DNA of 64,000 bases from Chthonomonas sp. (GTDB lineage Bacteria; Armatimonadota; Fimbriimonadia; Fimbriimonadales; Fimbriimonadaceae), in NCBI GenBank assembly GCA_016788425.1, contig JAEURQ010000002.1, forward strand, positions 1,033,702 to 1,097,701. The letters run 5' to 3'. How positions within the stretch are numbered: the stretch's first letter is position 1; the number at the start of each line of letters is the position of its first letter. Positions 45,001 to 52,057 of this stretch are shown piece after piece. The notes under the pieces are model-generated. The model saw nothing but the letters and a program-made list of their open reading frames with translations. It ran no database searches and was not told the origin of the DNA. The position numbers and the translations under genes are program-made.

Positions 45001-45268
45001 GGCCCGGATCGGGCTGGTTTTGCGGGTTAAAATCGGCAGTCGTGTGCTTCCACTGACTACCGGACTGACGCGGCAGCCACTCGCGGGGAGTTGTATCTAC
45101 GCGGTTGACGCCCCGAGCCATCGAGAATGTATGTTGATCCGTTTTGGCCTGATATCCTTTGCCGGACGATTCTTCATCCGGCAAGACCTGGGCCGTGGCC
45201 GCGCCGAGAAGGCTCGTCGCTACAACGAGCGAAGCACCCAGACGCGAGAACAGTTTCTTAAAGAGCAT
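42056..45268 (-). CDS. large secreted protein with Ig-like repeats and C-terminal dockerin
   Basis: A 1070-residue protein. Signal peptide (SLVVATSLLGAATA), a propeller-like N-terminal half (about 60-540) with repeated beta segments, four or more Ig-like repeats of about 90 residues (each with GQTVNFTVDGAGVGSAVTN-type strands) from about 560 to 900, a carboxypeptidase-like beta domain, and a final dockerin pair: IIDVGDYSILAAAFD and GIVDIADYSILAGNFD, each in an EF-hand-like calcium loop. ATG 45268 has AGGTG 5 nt upstream. It is a paralog in layout of the protein at 47759. The binding partner (a cohesin) is not in the window. Confidence 0.8.
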   Translation of the reverse strand: MLFKKLFSRLGASLVVATSLLGAATAQVLPDEESSGKGYQAKTDQHTFSMARGVNRVDTTPREWLPRQSGSQWKHTTADFNPQNQPDPGPVTQDMGGMFEAEAPPFQTGFFMTNSGSTPPDPMMAVGLSDVAAVVNFSLVIRDFDGNLISSTGLNTICNNSGDFVFDPHIRYDTFRNRFIGIAASKNSGTDNGDARWWIFYSDNSSAEGDWTAFSVNARLNGATDDNAWMDYPHLAVSDQAVCVAGIMFSNDATPSYGKVRFMDATDVYDGGGIGWYDNWNLSSDGTDDFRPVPVNFNSSTNSFWVLVGKEGGSSRVTAREYADSGTDFGNNTSLLATRLITVSAYAPAPDADQPSGVQDLDNIDCRIMQAEGIDGDIYAVQTVVANSRSYIRAYKFDAPSGATPTVTFSTTFGNSDFDYTYPGVTGTTDGDMVVVFCRSNSSTFAECRYTGKLSADTSLEGSALLKAGEGTYLRLVGSRNRWGDYLACALDPYDDRNVWFIGEYAESNNFWGTWVGSANYKDDYVVVANNANIATSGTGNLTANVKVNGVNQNGKFLYFYVNNVYVGADASDANGNSSLQYTVPSGTVPGPDTIRVDALRTTTINADSDTATLTVSKANSAIQITNEAGTPGEVVSFTIQLIRTTDSTGLSGKTVNVTVNGVGIGGAVTNASGFAQKSYTITNPVGVYNVTASFAGDTLYNSVSDNTGVLTVSKGLTNIAVPAVNGTIGSNAALTGTLTRTVDGLALSGRTLTFTVDGVGVGSAVTNASGLATLNWNVTAGVLGARTYSVSWLGDTQYNSDSTASTFNRYANTTLTVPAVTGQRTQNVVLSATLRRAHDSALITGQTVNFTVDGAGVGSAVTNGSGVASLNYVIPAGATFGAHPIGVTFPAAGFFNNSSGSGTLTVGLPSFNGNLTLLQWGGSNAVNAVVTVRNNANAIVQGPSTVATNVSGNWSLPTSLLPGTYRVTVKSSHWLSQRVLNVSLNNTTGTGTILHDLLNGDCDGNDIIDVGDYSILAAAFDALLDTDPGTIGNQSSPNWDIRADLNGDGIVDIADYSILAGNFDKFGDG

Positions 45269-45327
45269 AATCGTCACCTATGACAATTAGTTCTTAGCAG
45301 AAATGCTGGGGAATGGCGCGGACTTTT

Positions 45328-45552
45328 TTACTCTTTGCCCTTACATGCGCAAGAATCGCCCTTATCGCAAGCCGCGGGCGCGTCATTAACAAAGAAGCCG
45401 CCGCCCTTAAAGGCAATGCCCACGGGCTGAATGATGCGCCGCACCGTGCCTTCGCTACCGCATTCGCACGCGGTGAGCGGATCGGCAGTGATTCGCTGCT
45501 CCACTTCGAACGTGCTCTTGCACGCCGAACACTCATAAACGTAGGTAGGCAT
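45328..45552 (-). CDS. FmdB-family zinc ribbon protein
   Basis: A 74-residue protein with the FmdB pattern: [16 protein letters not shown], then a second knuckle (CECGS) and conserved [20 protein letters not shown]. Two CxxC-type knuckles bind zinc. A further Cys-rich tail ([14 protein letters not shown]) is seen in part of the family. FmdB proteins are small putative regulators. It lies divergent from the TPP riboswitch; a CAAAAT box ends 7 nt before its ATG. Confidence 0.88.
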   Translation of the reverse strand: MPTYVYECSACKSTFEVEQRITADPLTACECGSEGTVRRIIQPVGIAFKGGGFFVNDAPAACDKGDSCACKGKE

Positions 45553-45577
45553 AGAGTCTATTTTGGCATCGGGGACG

Positions 45578-45583
45578 TATAAT
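45578..45583 (+). promoter_or_regulatory. -10 box (TATAAT) of the riboswitch transcript
   Basis: A perfect TATAAT 10 nt upstream of the first paired base of the TPP riboswitch, the right place for transcription to start at about 45590. No good -35 hexamer is seen. Confidence 0.6.
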
Positions 45584-45593
45584 GAGAGTAGGA

Positions 45594-45687
45594 CCGCCGC
45601 AAGGGGTGCCAATTGTTTGGCTGAGATCTCGAAATCGCGAGAGACCCTTAAACCTGATCTGGATAATGCCAGCGTAGGAATGCGTGG
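45594..45687 (+). promoter_or_regulatory. TPP riboswitch (THI element)
   Basis: All conserved blocks occur in order: AGGGGTGCC (45602-45610), GGCTGAGA (45619-45626), a TCTCG/CGAGA variable stem, ACCCTT (45644-45649), ACCTGATCTGG (45652-45662) and ATAATGCCAGCGTAGGAA (45663-45680). Helix P1 forms between CCGCCGCA (45594-45601) and TGCGTGG (45681-45687) with one bulged C. The thiamine pyrophosphate-sensing loops look intact. The next gene is a prepilin-like gene, not a thiamine gene. A CCCCAC/GTGGGG hairpin (45712-45730) and AGGA (45733-45736) lie before its ATG, so control may be translational or by an unusual terminator. Confidence 0.93.
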
Positions 45688-45742
45688 ACACGAGGCTTGG
45701 TTTGCCCCGCCCCCACCGCATGTGTGGGGCCTAGGACAAACT

Positions 45743-46495
45743 ATGAAACGAGCCTTCACTCTCATCGAGCTTCTCGTCGTGATCGCGATCATCGCGATTC
45801 TCGCCGCCATCCTCTTCCCGGTATTTACCGCCGCCAAGGAATCGGCCAAGAACACCGTTTGCCTGAGCAACGGCAAACAAACAGGCCTGGCGTTGAAGTT
45901 GTACCTCAACGACAACGACGACACAATGCCGATTTTCTACGCCTATAACAGCGTTCCCGCGGCTAGTCAGCCGGGCCACAAGGGCGTGGAAGTTCTGCTT
46001 CTGCCTTACGCCAAAAATAAGGACATTTTCAAGAGCCCGCTGGACAATGGCGGGCCCTACACGGCCAGCGACGTGCCCGGCGCGCAGACCTATCACAAAG
46101 CCTACGGCAGTTCGTATCGCTTCACCAAATGCCTGCACACCGTTGTCGCTGGCGAATCGAGCAGTAACAACTCGGTGACGAGCAATAACTGGGTGGTGAC
46201 CGAGACCTCGATCTCTGACCCCGCCAACAGCCGGGCGATGCGTGCGGAGATCGTCCCGTGGTTCAGCACCAAAAAGACGCCCAACGCGTGCGATGTTTAC
46301 GGTTACGATTGCGCCGCGCCCTACAACTACTATCGCCAGTGGAGTGCTCGCGGCGGCACGCTCATCTACACCGATGGCCATGCCAAGTTCCTCACCGCGG
46401 GCGGTCAATTTGACAAGACGGCCGTGAACCCGGAAGGCAACCTGAGCGGCGATGCGCACCCGACCGAGGGGTCGTGGTACTACGCCTGCGACTGA
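45743..46495 (+). CDS. prepilin-like secreted protein with DUF1559-type C-terminus
   Basis: A 250-residue protein with a type IV prepilin leader: MKRA then [20 protein letters not shown], with the conserved Glu at position 5 of the mature chain. The pseudopilin body ends with the segment [14 protein letters not shown], typical of DUF1559 proteins. The organism could use it in a pseudopilus, secretion system or surface structure. The upstream frame open from 45563 covers the TPP riboswitch and is not coding. The gene sits directly under the riboswitch; the next gene, 20 bp downstream, may be in the same transcript. Confidence 0.88.
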   Translation: MKRAFTLIELLVVIAIIAILAAILFPVFTAAKESAKNTVCLSNGKQTGLALKLYLNDNDDTMPIFYAYNSVPAASQPGHKGVEVLLLPYAKNKDIFKSPLDNGGPYTASDVPGAQTYHKAYGSSYRFTKCLHTVVAGESSSNNSVTSNNWVVTETSISDPANSRAMRAEIVPWFSTKKTPNACDVYGYDCAAPYNYYRQWSARGGTLIYTDGHAKFLTAGGQFDKTAVNPEGNLSGDAHPTEGSWYYACD

Positions 46496-46515
46496 CGTTC
46501 GGGTAAACCCAATCC

Positions 46516-47007
46516 GTGCTTTACGACGGCTCGGTGTGCATCGCAAATCCCGATGGCACCGAGCTGTCGCTGTTTTCGGATAAGCCGCGGCGACCCTGCT
46601 TGCTCGTGTATCACGATGAGCATCAGGGCTACGTCTTCCCCATTTCCACCGCGCGGCCCAAGCGGGCCGATTTTCGGGTCGGCGAAGGCTGGGTGATCAT
46701 TGATCGGGTCTATTGCGTGCCGCTGAGTCAGCTCTCGGGGACCGGCACTACCGCCGCGTTTTGGGACGACGCCAAGTTTCACCGCGTCGTGCGCGAGAAG
46801 TTGGTCCAACGCGAGCAAGACTTTCTAAAAAGCGAGTCGCTGCGTCAGCGACCGTTCGCGAGGCTGCCGAGAATCGCCGCGCCCGAGCCAGTGGAGCCAG
46901 CGCCCGAAGAGCCTCCCCCGCCCCCGCCGAAAAGCGACGAATTTGAGGCGTACATGAAGTTTGACGTGGACCGCGACATGCGGCGACACGACCTCAAAGA
47001 TAAGTAG
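46516..47007 (+). CDS. unknown protein with proline-rich tail
   Basis: A 163-residue protein from a GTG start. The first 80 residues (RRPCLLVYHDEHQGYVF, then EGWVIIDRVYCVPLSQL) vaguely recall the PemK/MazF beta-barrel, but no catalytic residue can be assigned, so this is only a guess. A Pro/Glu-rich linker (EPAPEEPPPPPP) and a charged C-terminus follow. It is probably in the same transcript as the prepilin upstream (20-bp gap). It overlaps the convergent YkgJ gene by 14 bp. Confidence 0.6.
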   Translation: MLYDGSVCIANPDGTELSLFSDKPRRPCLLVYHDEHQGYVFPISTARPKRADFRVGEGWVIIDRVYCVPLSQLSGTGTTAAFWDDAKFHRVVREKLVQREQDFLKSESLRQRPFARLPRIAAPEPVEPAPEEPPPPPPKSDEFEAYMKFDVDRDMRRHDLKDK

Positions 47008-47692
47008 CGAGGTAGTCGGTCAAGCGTACGGTTTCGGTCGGTAGACCAACTTGCCCCACTGCATCTCGAAACGCCATGGTGTGGCAAATGGTGTACGCCT
47101 GGCGCTGCGGATTCACCGGCGCGGGGAGTTGCTTTCCGGTCGGGATGGTCTTGCAGGGCTCGACATTGTACGAGTGGAACGCCCGGCAGGGCGTCGGACG
47201 CACGGCATAAACCGAGCACTGCCCGTTTTGATTGAGCGGGCACATTGCGCCGGCCGGCTGGGCGTTGTAGGCGGCGACGCGGGCCTTCAGAGCCTGCTGC
47301 TCCTCCGGCGAGAACTGGTTGTGAACATAGTGCACGACGAGCTCGGCTTCAATCGGGATGGTCGTCACCTCCTGGGCACAACAGTAGTTGCAACCCGCGC
47401 GGCAGGCGATTTGGCGAAGCTCGCCTTCCACTCGCAGCGGCCCTTCGCTCGCGCTGAGGTCGCGATCCAACCGTCGGTAGAACGCGATGGTCGCGCCGCG
47501 GCGGTCGCTGGGTTCGGTGGCGGTTTCGAGCCGTCGCAGTGCATCGGCCGCCGTGTTGCCGTACACTTCCGCGCCGCCCTCGCCAAACTTGTCCGCCAAA
47601 TCCTGAGGGAACTCGACGCCAAACTTGGCCAGCAGTTGCCGAGCCTCAATCGCCGCCTTCTTGTCGCTTTTCCCTTGCTTCGCTTTGCCCAT
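46994..47692 (-). CDS. YkgJ-type cysteine cluster protein
   Basis: A 232-residue protein with the zinc/iron-binding cysteine pattern of the YkgJ/Fli-B family: CRAGCNYCCAQEVT, then MCPLNQNGQCSVYAVRPTPCRAF (given in parts: MCPLNQNGQC, RPTPCRAF). The N-terminal half is helical, with Lys-rich start MGKAKQGKSDKKAA. ATG 47692 is preferred over TTG 47698. The function of the family is unsettled; metal binding is likely. Confidence 0.82.
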   Translation of the reverse strand: MGKAKQGKSDKKAAIEARQLLAKFGVEFPQDLADKFGEGGAEVYGNTAADALRRLETATEPSDRRGATIAFYRRLDRDLSASEGPLRVEGELRQIACRAGCNYCCAQEVTTIPIEAELVVHYVHNQFSPEEQQALKARVAAYNAQPAGAMCPLNQNGQCSVYAVRPTPCRAFHSYNVEPCKTIPTGKQLPAPVNPQRQAYTICHTMAFRDAVGQVGLPTETVRLTDYLATYL

Positions 47693-47704
47693 ACCCAAAG
47701 TAAG

Positions 47705-47737
47705 TATGGCCCCGAAACGTCAAGTTTCGAGGCCATA
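47705..47737. terminator. hairpin between the YkgJ-like gene and the dockerin gene
   Basis: TATGGCC/GGCCATA (47705-47711, 47731-47737) extended by CGAAAC/GTTTCG with one mismatch. No T-run. It lies just before the end of the 881-residue gene and just after the start of YkgJ on the same strand, so it may terminate the former. Confidence 0.6.
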
Positions 47738-47758
47738 TGTTCCGGTTGTTGGCCGGGA

Positions 47759-50404
47759 TTAGTTGTCGCCCACCAGGTCGAACGAGTTCGCGAGGATGGA
47801 GTAGTCGGCGATATCCACGATCAGGTCGCCATTGAGGTCGGCTCCGACCAGCCAGTTGCCGTCGGAGGGCGTGCTGTCGAACGCGCTCGCTAGCAGCGAG
47901 TAGTCCGCAATATCAACCAGATTACTGTCGTTGACGTCGCCATTGATCAGGTTCACCGCCGTGGCCGTAATGTTCTGCGCGCCACTGAAGTTGACCGGCG
48001 AAGTGACCTTGCGGAGCCACGTCGCGCCCTTCACGGCGACGTCGTAGTTACCCGGAGCGATATCCAGTTGGAACGAGTACGCGCCGCCCGACAAGATCGG
48101 GTTGAACGTTTGCAGCGGAGTGGAGGAGCCAACGTTGCGAACTTCCACCACGACCGGTTGGAAACCTGCGACTACGTGATCTTGCAGTACAACGGACTGG
48201 CCGAGAATCGTGCGCACAACATTGAAGTTGATCGTGCTCGATGTTCCGCCGCCCGGTGCCGGGGTGAACACCGTCACGGGGACAACCGCGGCTGAGGTCA
48301 AGTCACCGGCAAGAATCGTTGCGTTCAGTTGCGTCGAACTGACGAACGTCGTTGCCCGATCAGCGCCGTTCCATCGCACCACCGAATTGGCGGTGAAGTT
48401 GGTCCCCGTCGCTGTCAGTGTGAACGAGGGCGACAGCGTGACCTTTTGCGTGACGTTGAGCGCCGTGAGCGTCGGAGCCGGAGCACCGCCCGCGACCACC
48501 GTCAGCGCGCCGTTGAGAACGCTCAGTTGTCCATCTGGATTCGTCACCGTGAGGTTTCGCGCCCCGAGGGTAGCGCCGCCGGTTGCCGTGACATTCATCG
48601 TGAACTGCGTCGGACTGGTGAAGGTCACCGAGTTCACCGTGAGCCCAGTGCCGCTGAGGGCGGCGGCCAGACGGTTAGTAAAGCCCGCGCCCGGATCGAA
48701 GAATTCAGTCCCCGCCACGCTCGTTCCGGCGACCACGATGTTCGTGGTTGCGCCTTGCGTGATTGAGTTCGGCGTCAGGCTCGCAATGCTGGCCGGAGCC
48801 GGCGGACGAATCTGAATGACGCGCACGCCCCATTGGTTGTTCGCCGAACAATATTCTTGGAACGTCCAGAAAGTTTGGTCATCCGACGGATCAACTACGG
48901 TTTGCGAGTAGTCACCCCATCGGTAGCGACCACTTTGCAAACCGGTGTTATAAGCTGTGCTTGAAGCCTGCAAGATGCTGGCGGCTTCCAAGGTACCGAG
49001 CGGATCGGTGCGGAGGCGGAACGAACCGCCTACGCTGGCAAAGAGGTCGGCCCCGTACGTGGTCGAAGCGATTGCGGCGTGGCCTTGACCGTTCATGGCG
49101 ATTGCGGGAATCGAGAAGTGGCGAGCCGTGGCGGCGCTGCTGAACATGTTTCCCGACTGCGCGAGCGTCGGCGTCGCCGCCGTCATATTTGTGAATTGAT
49201 ACCAGCGAGATGCGATGCGGTCGCCAGCATTGCTTCCCGCTCCCGCCGAAGTTACCTTGTTGTTCTGAGAAGCCCAAAGCGACTTGACGCCAGTGATGCG
49301 ATCCGTGCGAATCTGCGCCGTAAAGAACCGGCGATCCAGCGAGTCAATCGGCGACGTGGAGCCCTGCGGAGCATAGTTCGTTGGTGTTCCGGTCGACGGG
49401 ACCGACACGGTGATCAGGCCGCCGATCGTCGGATTTCCACCTGGATCGCTGATCTTGCGGAAGCCAATCTGATTTGCCGAGGCCAGGCCCATAAAGTAGC
49501 CTTGCGTCGCGGTTGCATCCATGTTGTTCACGCCGTAGGGCGTGGTGAAGCCCCCGATGTTGCGGAAGTCTTTGACCACGAGCGGGCCGCCGCTGAGGGC
49601 GCTCGCCTTGTTGATGACGAACACGCTGGGTGTGCCGCTACCAAACATGTTGCCGCCGATGTAAATCGCGTTGTTGTCGACGCCCATGCAAGGGTAGTCG
49701 AACAGGGCGCCCGCGTCAGCCGACGGCTGGGTGCCGATTGCGTCCTGCGTGAATTGGTAGAACGTAAAGCTCGTCGAGTCAACGATCGTCGGGCCACTGC
49801 TCACCGCCAACATGAGGCGGTTCGGGCTGGTCACGTTGATCATGCACACGATCCATCGCTGGGCGAGAGTGTCGTAGATCACGCGCGGATCGCTGGCATT
49901 GCTTGCGTTACGCACGCTGTTGAAAAACGTGTTCGAACTGACGTTGTACTGCAAGACTCCAGCCTTGCTGTACACGCGAAAACGGCCATTGGTCACGGCG
50001 AACACTTGTGTCGGTCCCACCGCGCCGAACGAGTCGGGAGGGAAGAAGCCAGAGTTGGGCGAATCGGGGCCGAGCCAGCTTGCGCCGACCGTGATGCGCG
50101 GTTCGGGCACTTCGTAAATCGGATTCGAGGTCGGCCAGCTACCGTCGCCCATGTAATCAATCGGCGAGGGATCGGTCCACACGTCGCCGTGCTTGTTAAT
50201 CTTGATCGGTCGCCCGAACATCCAACGAGGCGTATCCGGGAGCGAAGAATTCTGGCGAGCCATGATCTGACCCATGGTTTCTGTGACGCCGGGAGCACAG
50301 ACGGTTGGCTTGCGTCGAAGTTGTTCGGCGAGCGGCTCATCTTGAGCCATGCCAACCGAGCAGACACCAAGAGCCACGCCCAAAAGTAAGGAAAAACGTT
50401 TCAT
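47759..50404 (-). CDS. large secreted protein with IPT-like domain and C-terminal dockerin
   Basis: An 881-residue secreted protein (signal MKRFSLLLGVALGVCSVGMAQ, cleaved near MAQ). The N-terminal 560 residues resemble the propeller-like half of the 42056 protein. Two IPT/TIG-type Ig-like domains follow (SITQGATTNIVVAGTSV and TLTALNVTQKVTLSPSF), then a carboxypeptidase-regulatory-like domain, and a dockerin pair: LVDIADYSLLASAFD and IVDIADYSILANSFD. ATG 50404 begins the signal peptide. The two genes look like paralogs. Confidence 0.8.
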   Translation of the reverse strand: MKRFSLLLGVALGVCSVGMAQDEPLAEQLRRKPTVCAPGVTETMGQIMARQNSSLPDTPRWMFGRPIKINKHGDVWTDPSPIDYMGDGSWPTSNPIYEVPEPRITVGASWLGPDSPNSGFFPPDSFGAVGPTQVFAVTNGRFRVYSKAGVLQYNVSSNTFFNSVRNASNASDPRVIYDTLAQRWIVCMINVTSPNRLMLAVSSGPTIVDSTSFTFYQFTQDAIGTQPSADAGALFDYPCMGVDNNAIYIGGNMFGSGTPSVFVINKASALSGGPLVVKDFRNIGGFTTPYGVNNMDATATQGYFMGLASANQIGFRKISDPGGNPTIGGLITVSVPSTGTPTNYAPQGSTSPIDSLDRRFFTAQIRTDRITGVKSLWASQNNKVTSAGAGSNAGDRIASRWYQFTNMTAATPTLAQSGNMFSSAATARHFSIPAIAMNGQGHAAIASTTYGADLFASVGGSFRLRTDPLGTLEAASILQASSTAYNTGLQSGRYRWGDYSQTVVDPSDDQTFWTFQEYCSANNQWGVRVIQIRPPAPASIASLTPNSITQGATTNIVVAGTSVAGTEFFDPGAGFTNRLAAALSGTGLTVNSVTFTSPTQFTMNVTATGGATLGARNLTVTNPDGQLSVLNGALTVVAGGAPAPTLTALNVTQKVTLSPSFTLTATGTNFTANSVVRWNGADRATTFVSSTQLNATILAGDLTSAAVVPVTVFTPAPGGGTSSTINFNVVRTILGQSVVLQDHVVAGFQPVVVEVRNVGSSTPLQTFNPILSGGAYSFQLDIAPGNYDVAVKGATWLRKVTSPVNFSGAQNITATAVNLINGDVNDSNLVDIADYSLLASAFDSTPSDGNWLVGADLNGDLIVDIADYSILANSFDLVGDN

Positions 50405-50456
50405 AAATGGCAACCCTAGAGGGAACGAGCAAATTTTACGCCAAAAGGGTCAGAAA

Positions 50457-50487
50457 GCCCCCGCAAACCTAGCAGTTATGCGGGGGC
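50457..50487 (-). terminator. terminator after the M28 peptidase gene
   Basis: A 9-bp perfect stem GCCCCCGCA/TGCGGGGGC (50457-50465, 50479-50487) with a 13-nt loop. On the minus strand a weak T-rich tail (TTTCT) follows, just downstream of the M28 stop. Confidence 0.65.
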
Positions 50488-50502
50488 CGGGCGAAGGTTG
50501 TA

Positions 50503-51954
50503 CTAGCGCGTGAGCGGCTTGTCTACCTTCGGACGGGTCGGCTCATTGGCGACCGCAATGGCCGTCACGAAAACCGTCTGCGTGACCTTCGCCAGCTTGT
50601 TGAAGTCGATCTTTTGCACTTCGTCGCCGGCTTGGTGGTAGTCCTCATGGACCCCGGAGAACCAGAAACAGATCGGAATTCCCTTCTTGGCGTAGTTGTA
50701 GTGATCGCTGCGATAGAAGAACTGCTCGGGATCGTTGGGCGCGTCGTAACGCGGGTCGTAGCCGATTTTGAGAAAGTCCTTGTTGGTCTGGTGGATGATC
50801 TCGCCCAGACGTGTGGACATCATCGTGGTGCCAATGACGTAGATGTCGTTCGGCCCCGTCAGGGTCTTGTTGCGCGCGTTCGTATCGCCCGGCGCTTTGG
50901 AGCGACCGATCATGTCGATGTTGAGCTGGGCCACGATGCTGCCCGCCGGAACCGTCGGCTTTTCGTTGAAGTATTCGCTGCCCCACAGGCCCTTCTCTTC
51001 CCCGGCGTGCCACACAAAAATGAGCGAGCGCTTGGGTTTGGGACCCTTCATCGCCGCTTCGACCATGCCAATGAGAGCAACCGTTCCGGAGCCATCATCA
51101 TCCGCGCCATTGAAAATGCGATCGCCTTCGCCGGTCGTGCGCGCGCCCACGTGGTCGTAGTGCGCCCCTACCGCGACATACTCAGCCTTGAGTTTGGGGT
51201 CACTGCCCTCGACCACGGCGACGACGTTTTGCGTCCACACGCGCTCCATCGAGCGAACGACCTTAAAGCTGGCCGCGCCGCTCGCCTTCGCCAGCTCGCC
51301 GAAAGCCTGAGCCGACGCGCGCAATCTGGGCATTTGCGCGGGTCCTGAACCAATGCGAAACTCGGGCTGCATGCCGCCGCGACGATTGTTCTCGGCGCTT
51401 GCTTTCAGGGCTTCCGAGGTCATGGTGCTGTCGCGAAGTGCGGCCGCTGCACCCGCCGTCGCCAGCCGTCCTTCCACGCTGTTGGGGCTGCCGGCCGGGA
51501 TCAGGACGATTTTGCCTTTCGCGGCATTGAAGTCGAAGTTCTCGCCGTACGACACCACGTCGCCGGTTCCGGTGGCGTCCACCGCATTGCCTTCCATGTC
51601 GGCCCCGGTGATGGTGACGTTGCCGATTGTAACCGAGCTTGCCTTATCGAAGCGGGCCCGAGCCAGCGCAAACTTTTGGAAAAAGGTGCCGTTGTCGCCG
51701 CCCGGCTTGGCACCAAAGCGGCGCATCTCGAACGCGATGAACTCCGCGGCGACATCCAAACCCTGAGAGGGCGTGTCGCGACCCATCAGCGCGTCGCTGG
51801 CGATGAAAGTCAGGCGGTTGCGGCAAATCTCGGGAGTGATCGTTTCCGTCGCGAGTTTCTTGGCATCAGCCAGGGTCATCAGCGGGGCCGTGGCGGCACT
51901 CGCGAGAGCGACAACAAACAGGGGGATCAGGATTGTGGTGGCGCGGCGTTTCAT
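50503..51954 (-). CDS. secreted M28 family aminopeptidase with PA domain
   Basis: A 483-residue secreted zinc peptidase. The signal is MKRRATTILIPLFVVALASA. A PA-type insert (about 100-230) lies before the catalytic domain, where the zinc ligands appear in order: VGAHYDHVG (His, Asp), NGADDDGSGT (Asp), HAGEEKGLWGS (Glu-Glu), NIDMIGR (Asp) and YRSDHYNYAK (His). This fits aminopeptidases that digest exported peptides. ATG 51954 is the signal-peptide start. It is divergent from the sugar dehydrogenase. Confidence 0.92.
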   Translation of the reverse strand: MKRRATTILIPLFVVALASAATAPLMTLADAKKLATETITPEICRNRLTFIASDALMGRDTPSQGLDVAAEFIAFEMRRFGAKPGGDNGTFFQKFALARARFDKASSVTIGNVTITGADMEGNAVDATGTGDVVSYGENFDFNAAKGKIVLIPAGSPNSVEGRLATAGAAAALRDSTMTSEALKASAENNRRGGMQPEFRIGSGPAQMPRLRASAQAFGELAKASGAASFKVVRSMERVWTQNVVAVVEGSDPKLKAEYVAVGAHYDHVGARTTGEGDRIFNGADDDGSGTVALIGMVEAAMKGPKPKRSLIFVWHAGEEKGLWGSEYFNEKPTVPAGSIVAQLNIDMIGRSKAPGDTNARNKTLTGPNDIYVIGTTMMSTRLGEIIHQTNKDFLKIGYDPRYDAPNDPEQFFYRSDHYNYAKKGIPICFWFSGVHEDYHQAGDEVQKIDFNKLAKVTQTVFVTAIAVANEPTRPKVDKPLTR

Positions 51955-52045
51955 GGATGTTTCCAATTTAGACGATAGTACAAAGACTTTGCAAAACTGA
52001 GTTCCCGGGAACGCGCTCTCTCGGCGTTGAACCCGCTGCGAAAGG

Positions 52046-52051
52046 TACCAT
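52046..52051 (+). promoter_or_regulatory. -10 box (TACCAT) for the nucleotide-sugar dehydrogenase
   Basis: TACCAT ends 6 nt before the ATG at 52058, the spacing of a leaderless mRNA. If instead ATG 52091 is used, it gives a 33-nt leader. Confidence 0.5.
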
Positions 52052-52057
52052 CTTAGG

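Noticed and set aside
45563..45742. Open frame extending the prepilin upstream through the TPP riboswitch
   Set aside because: The frame is open by chance. The prepilin leader starts at 45743, and the upstream sequence is a structured RNA.
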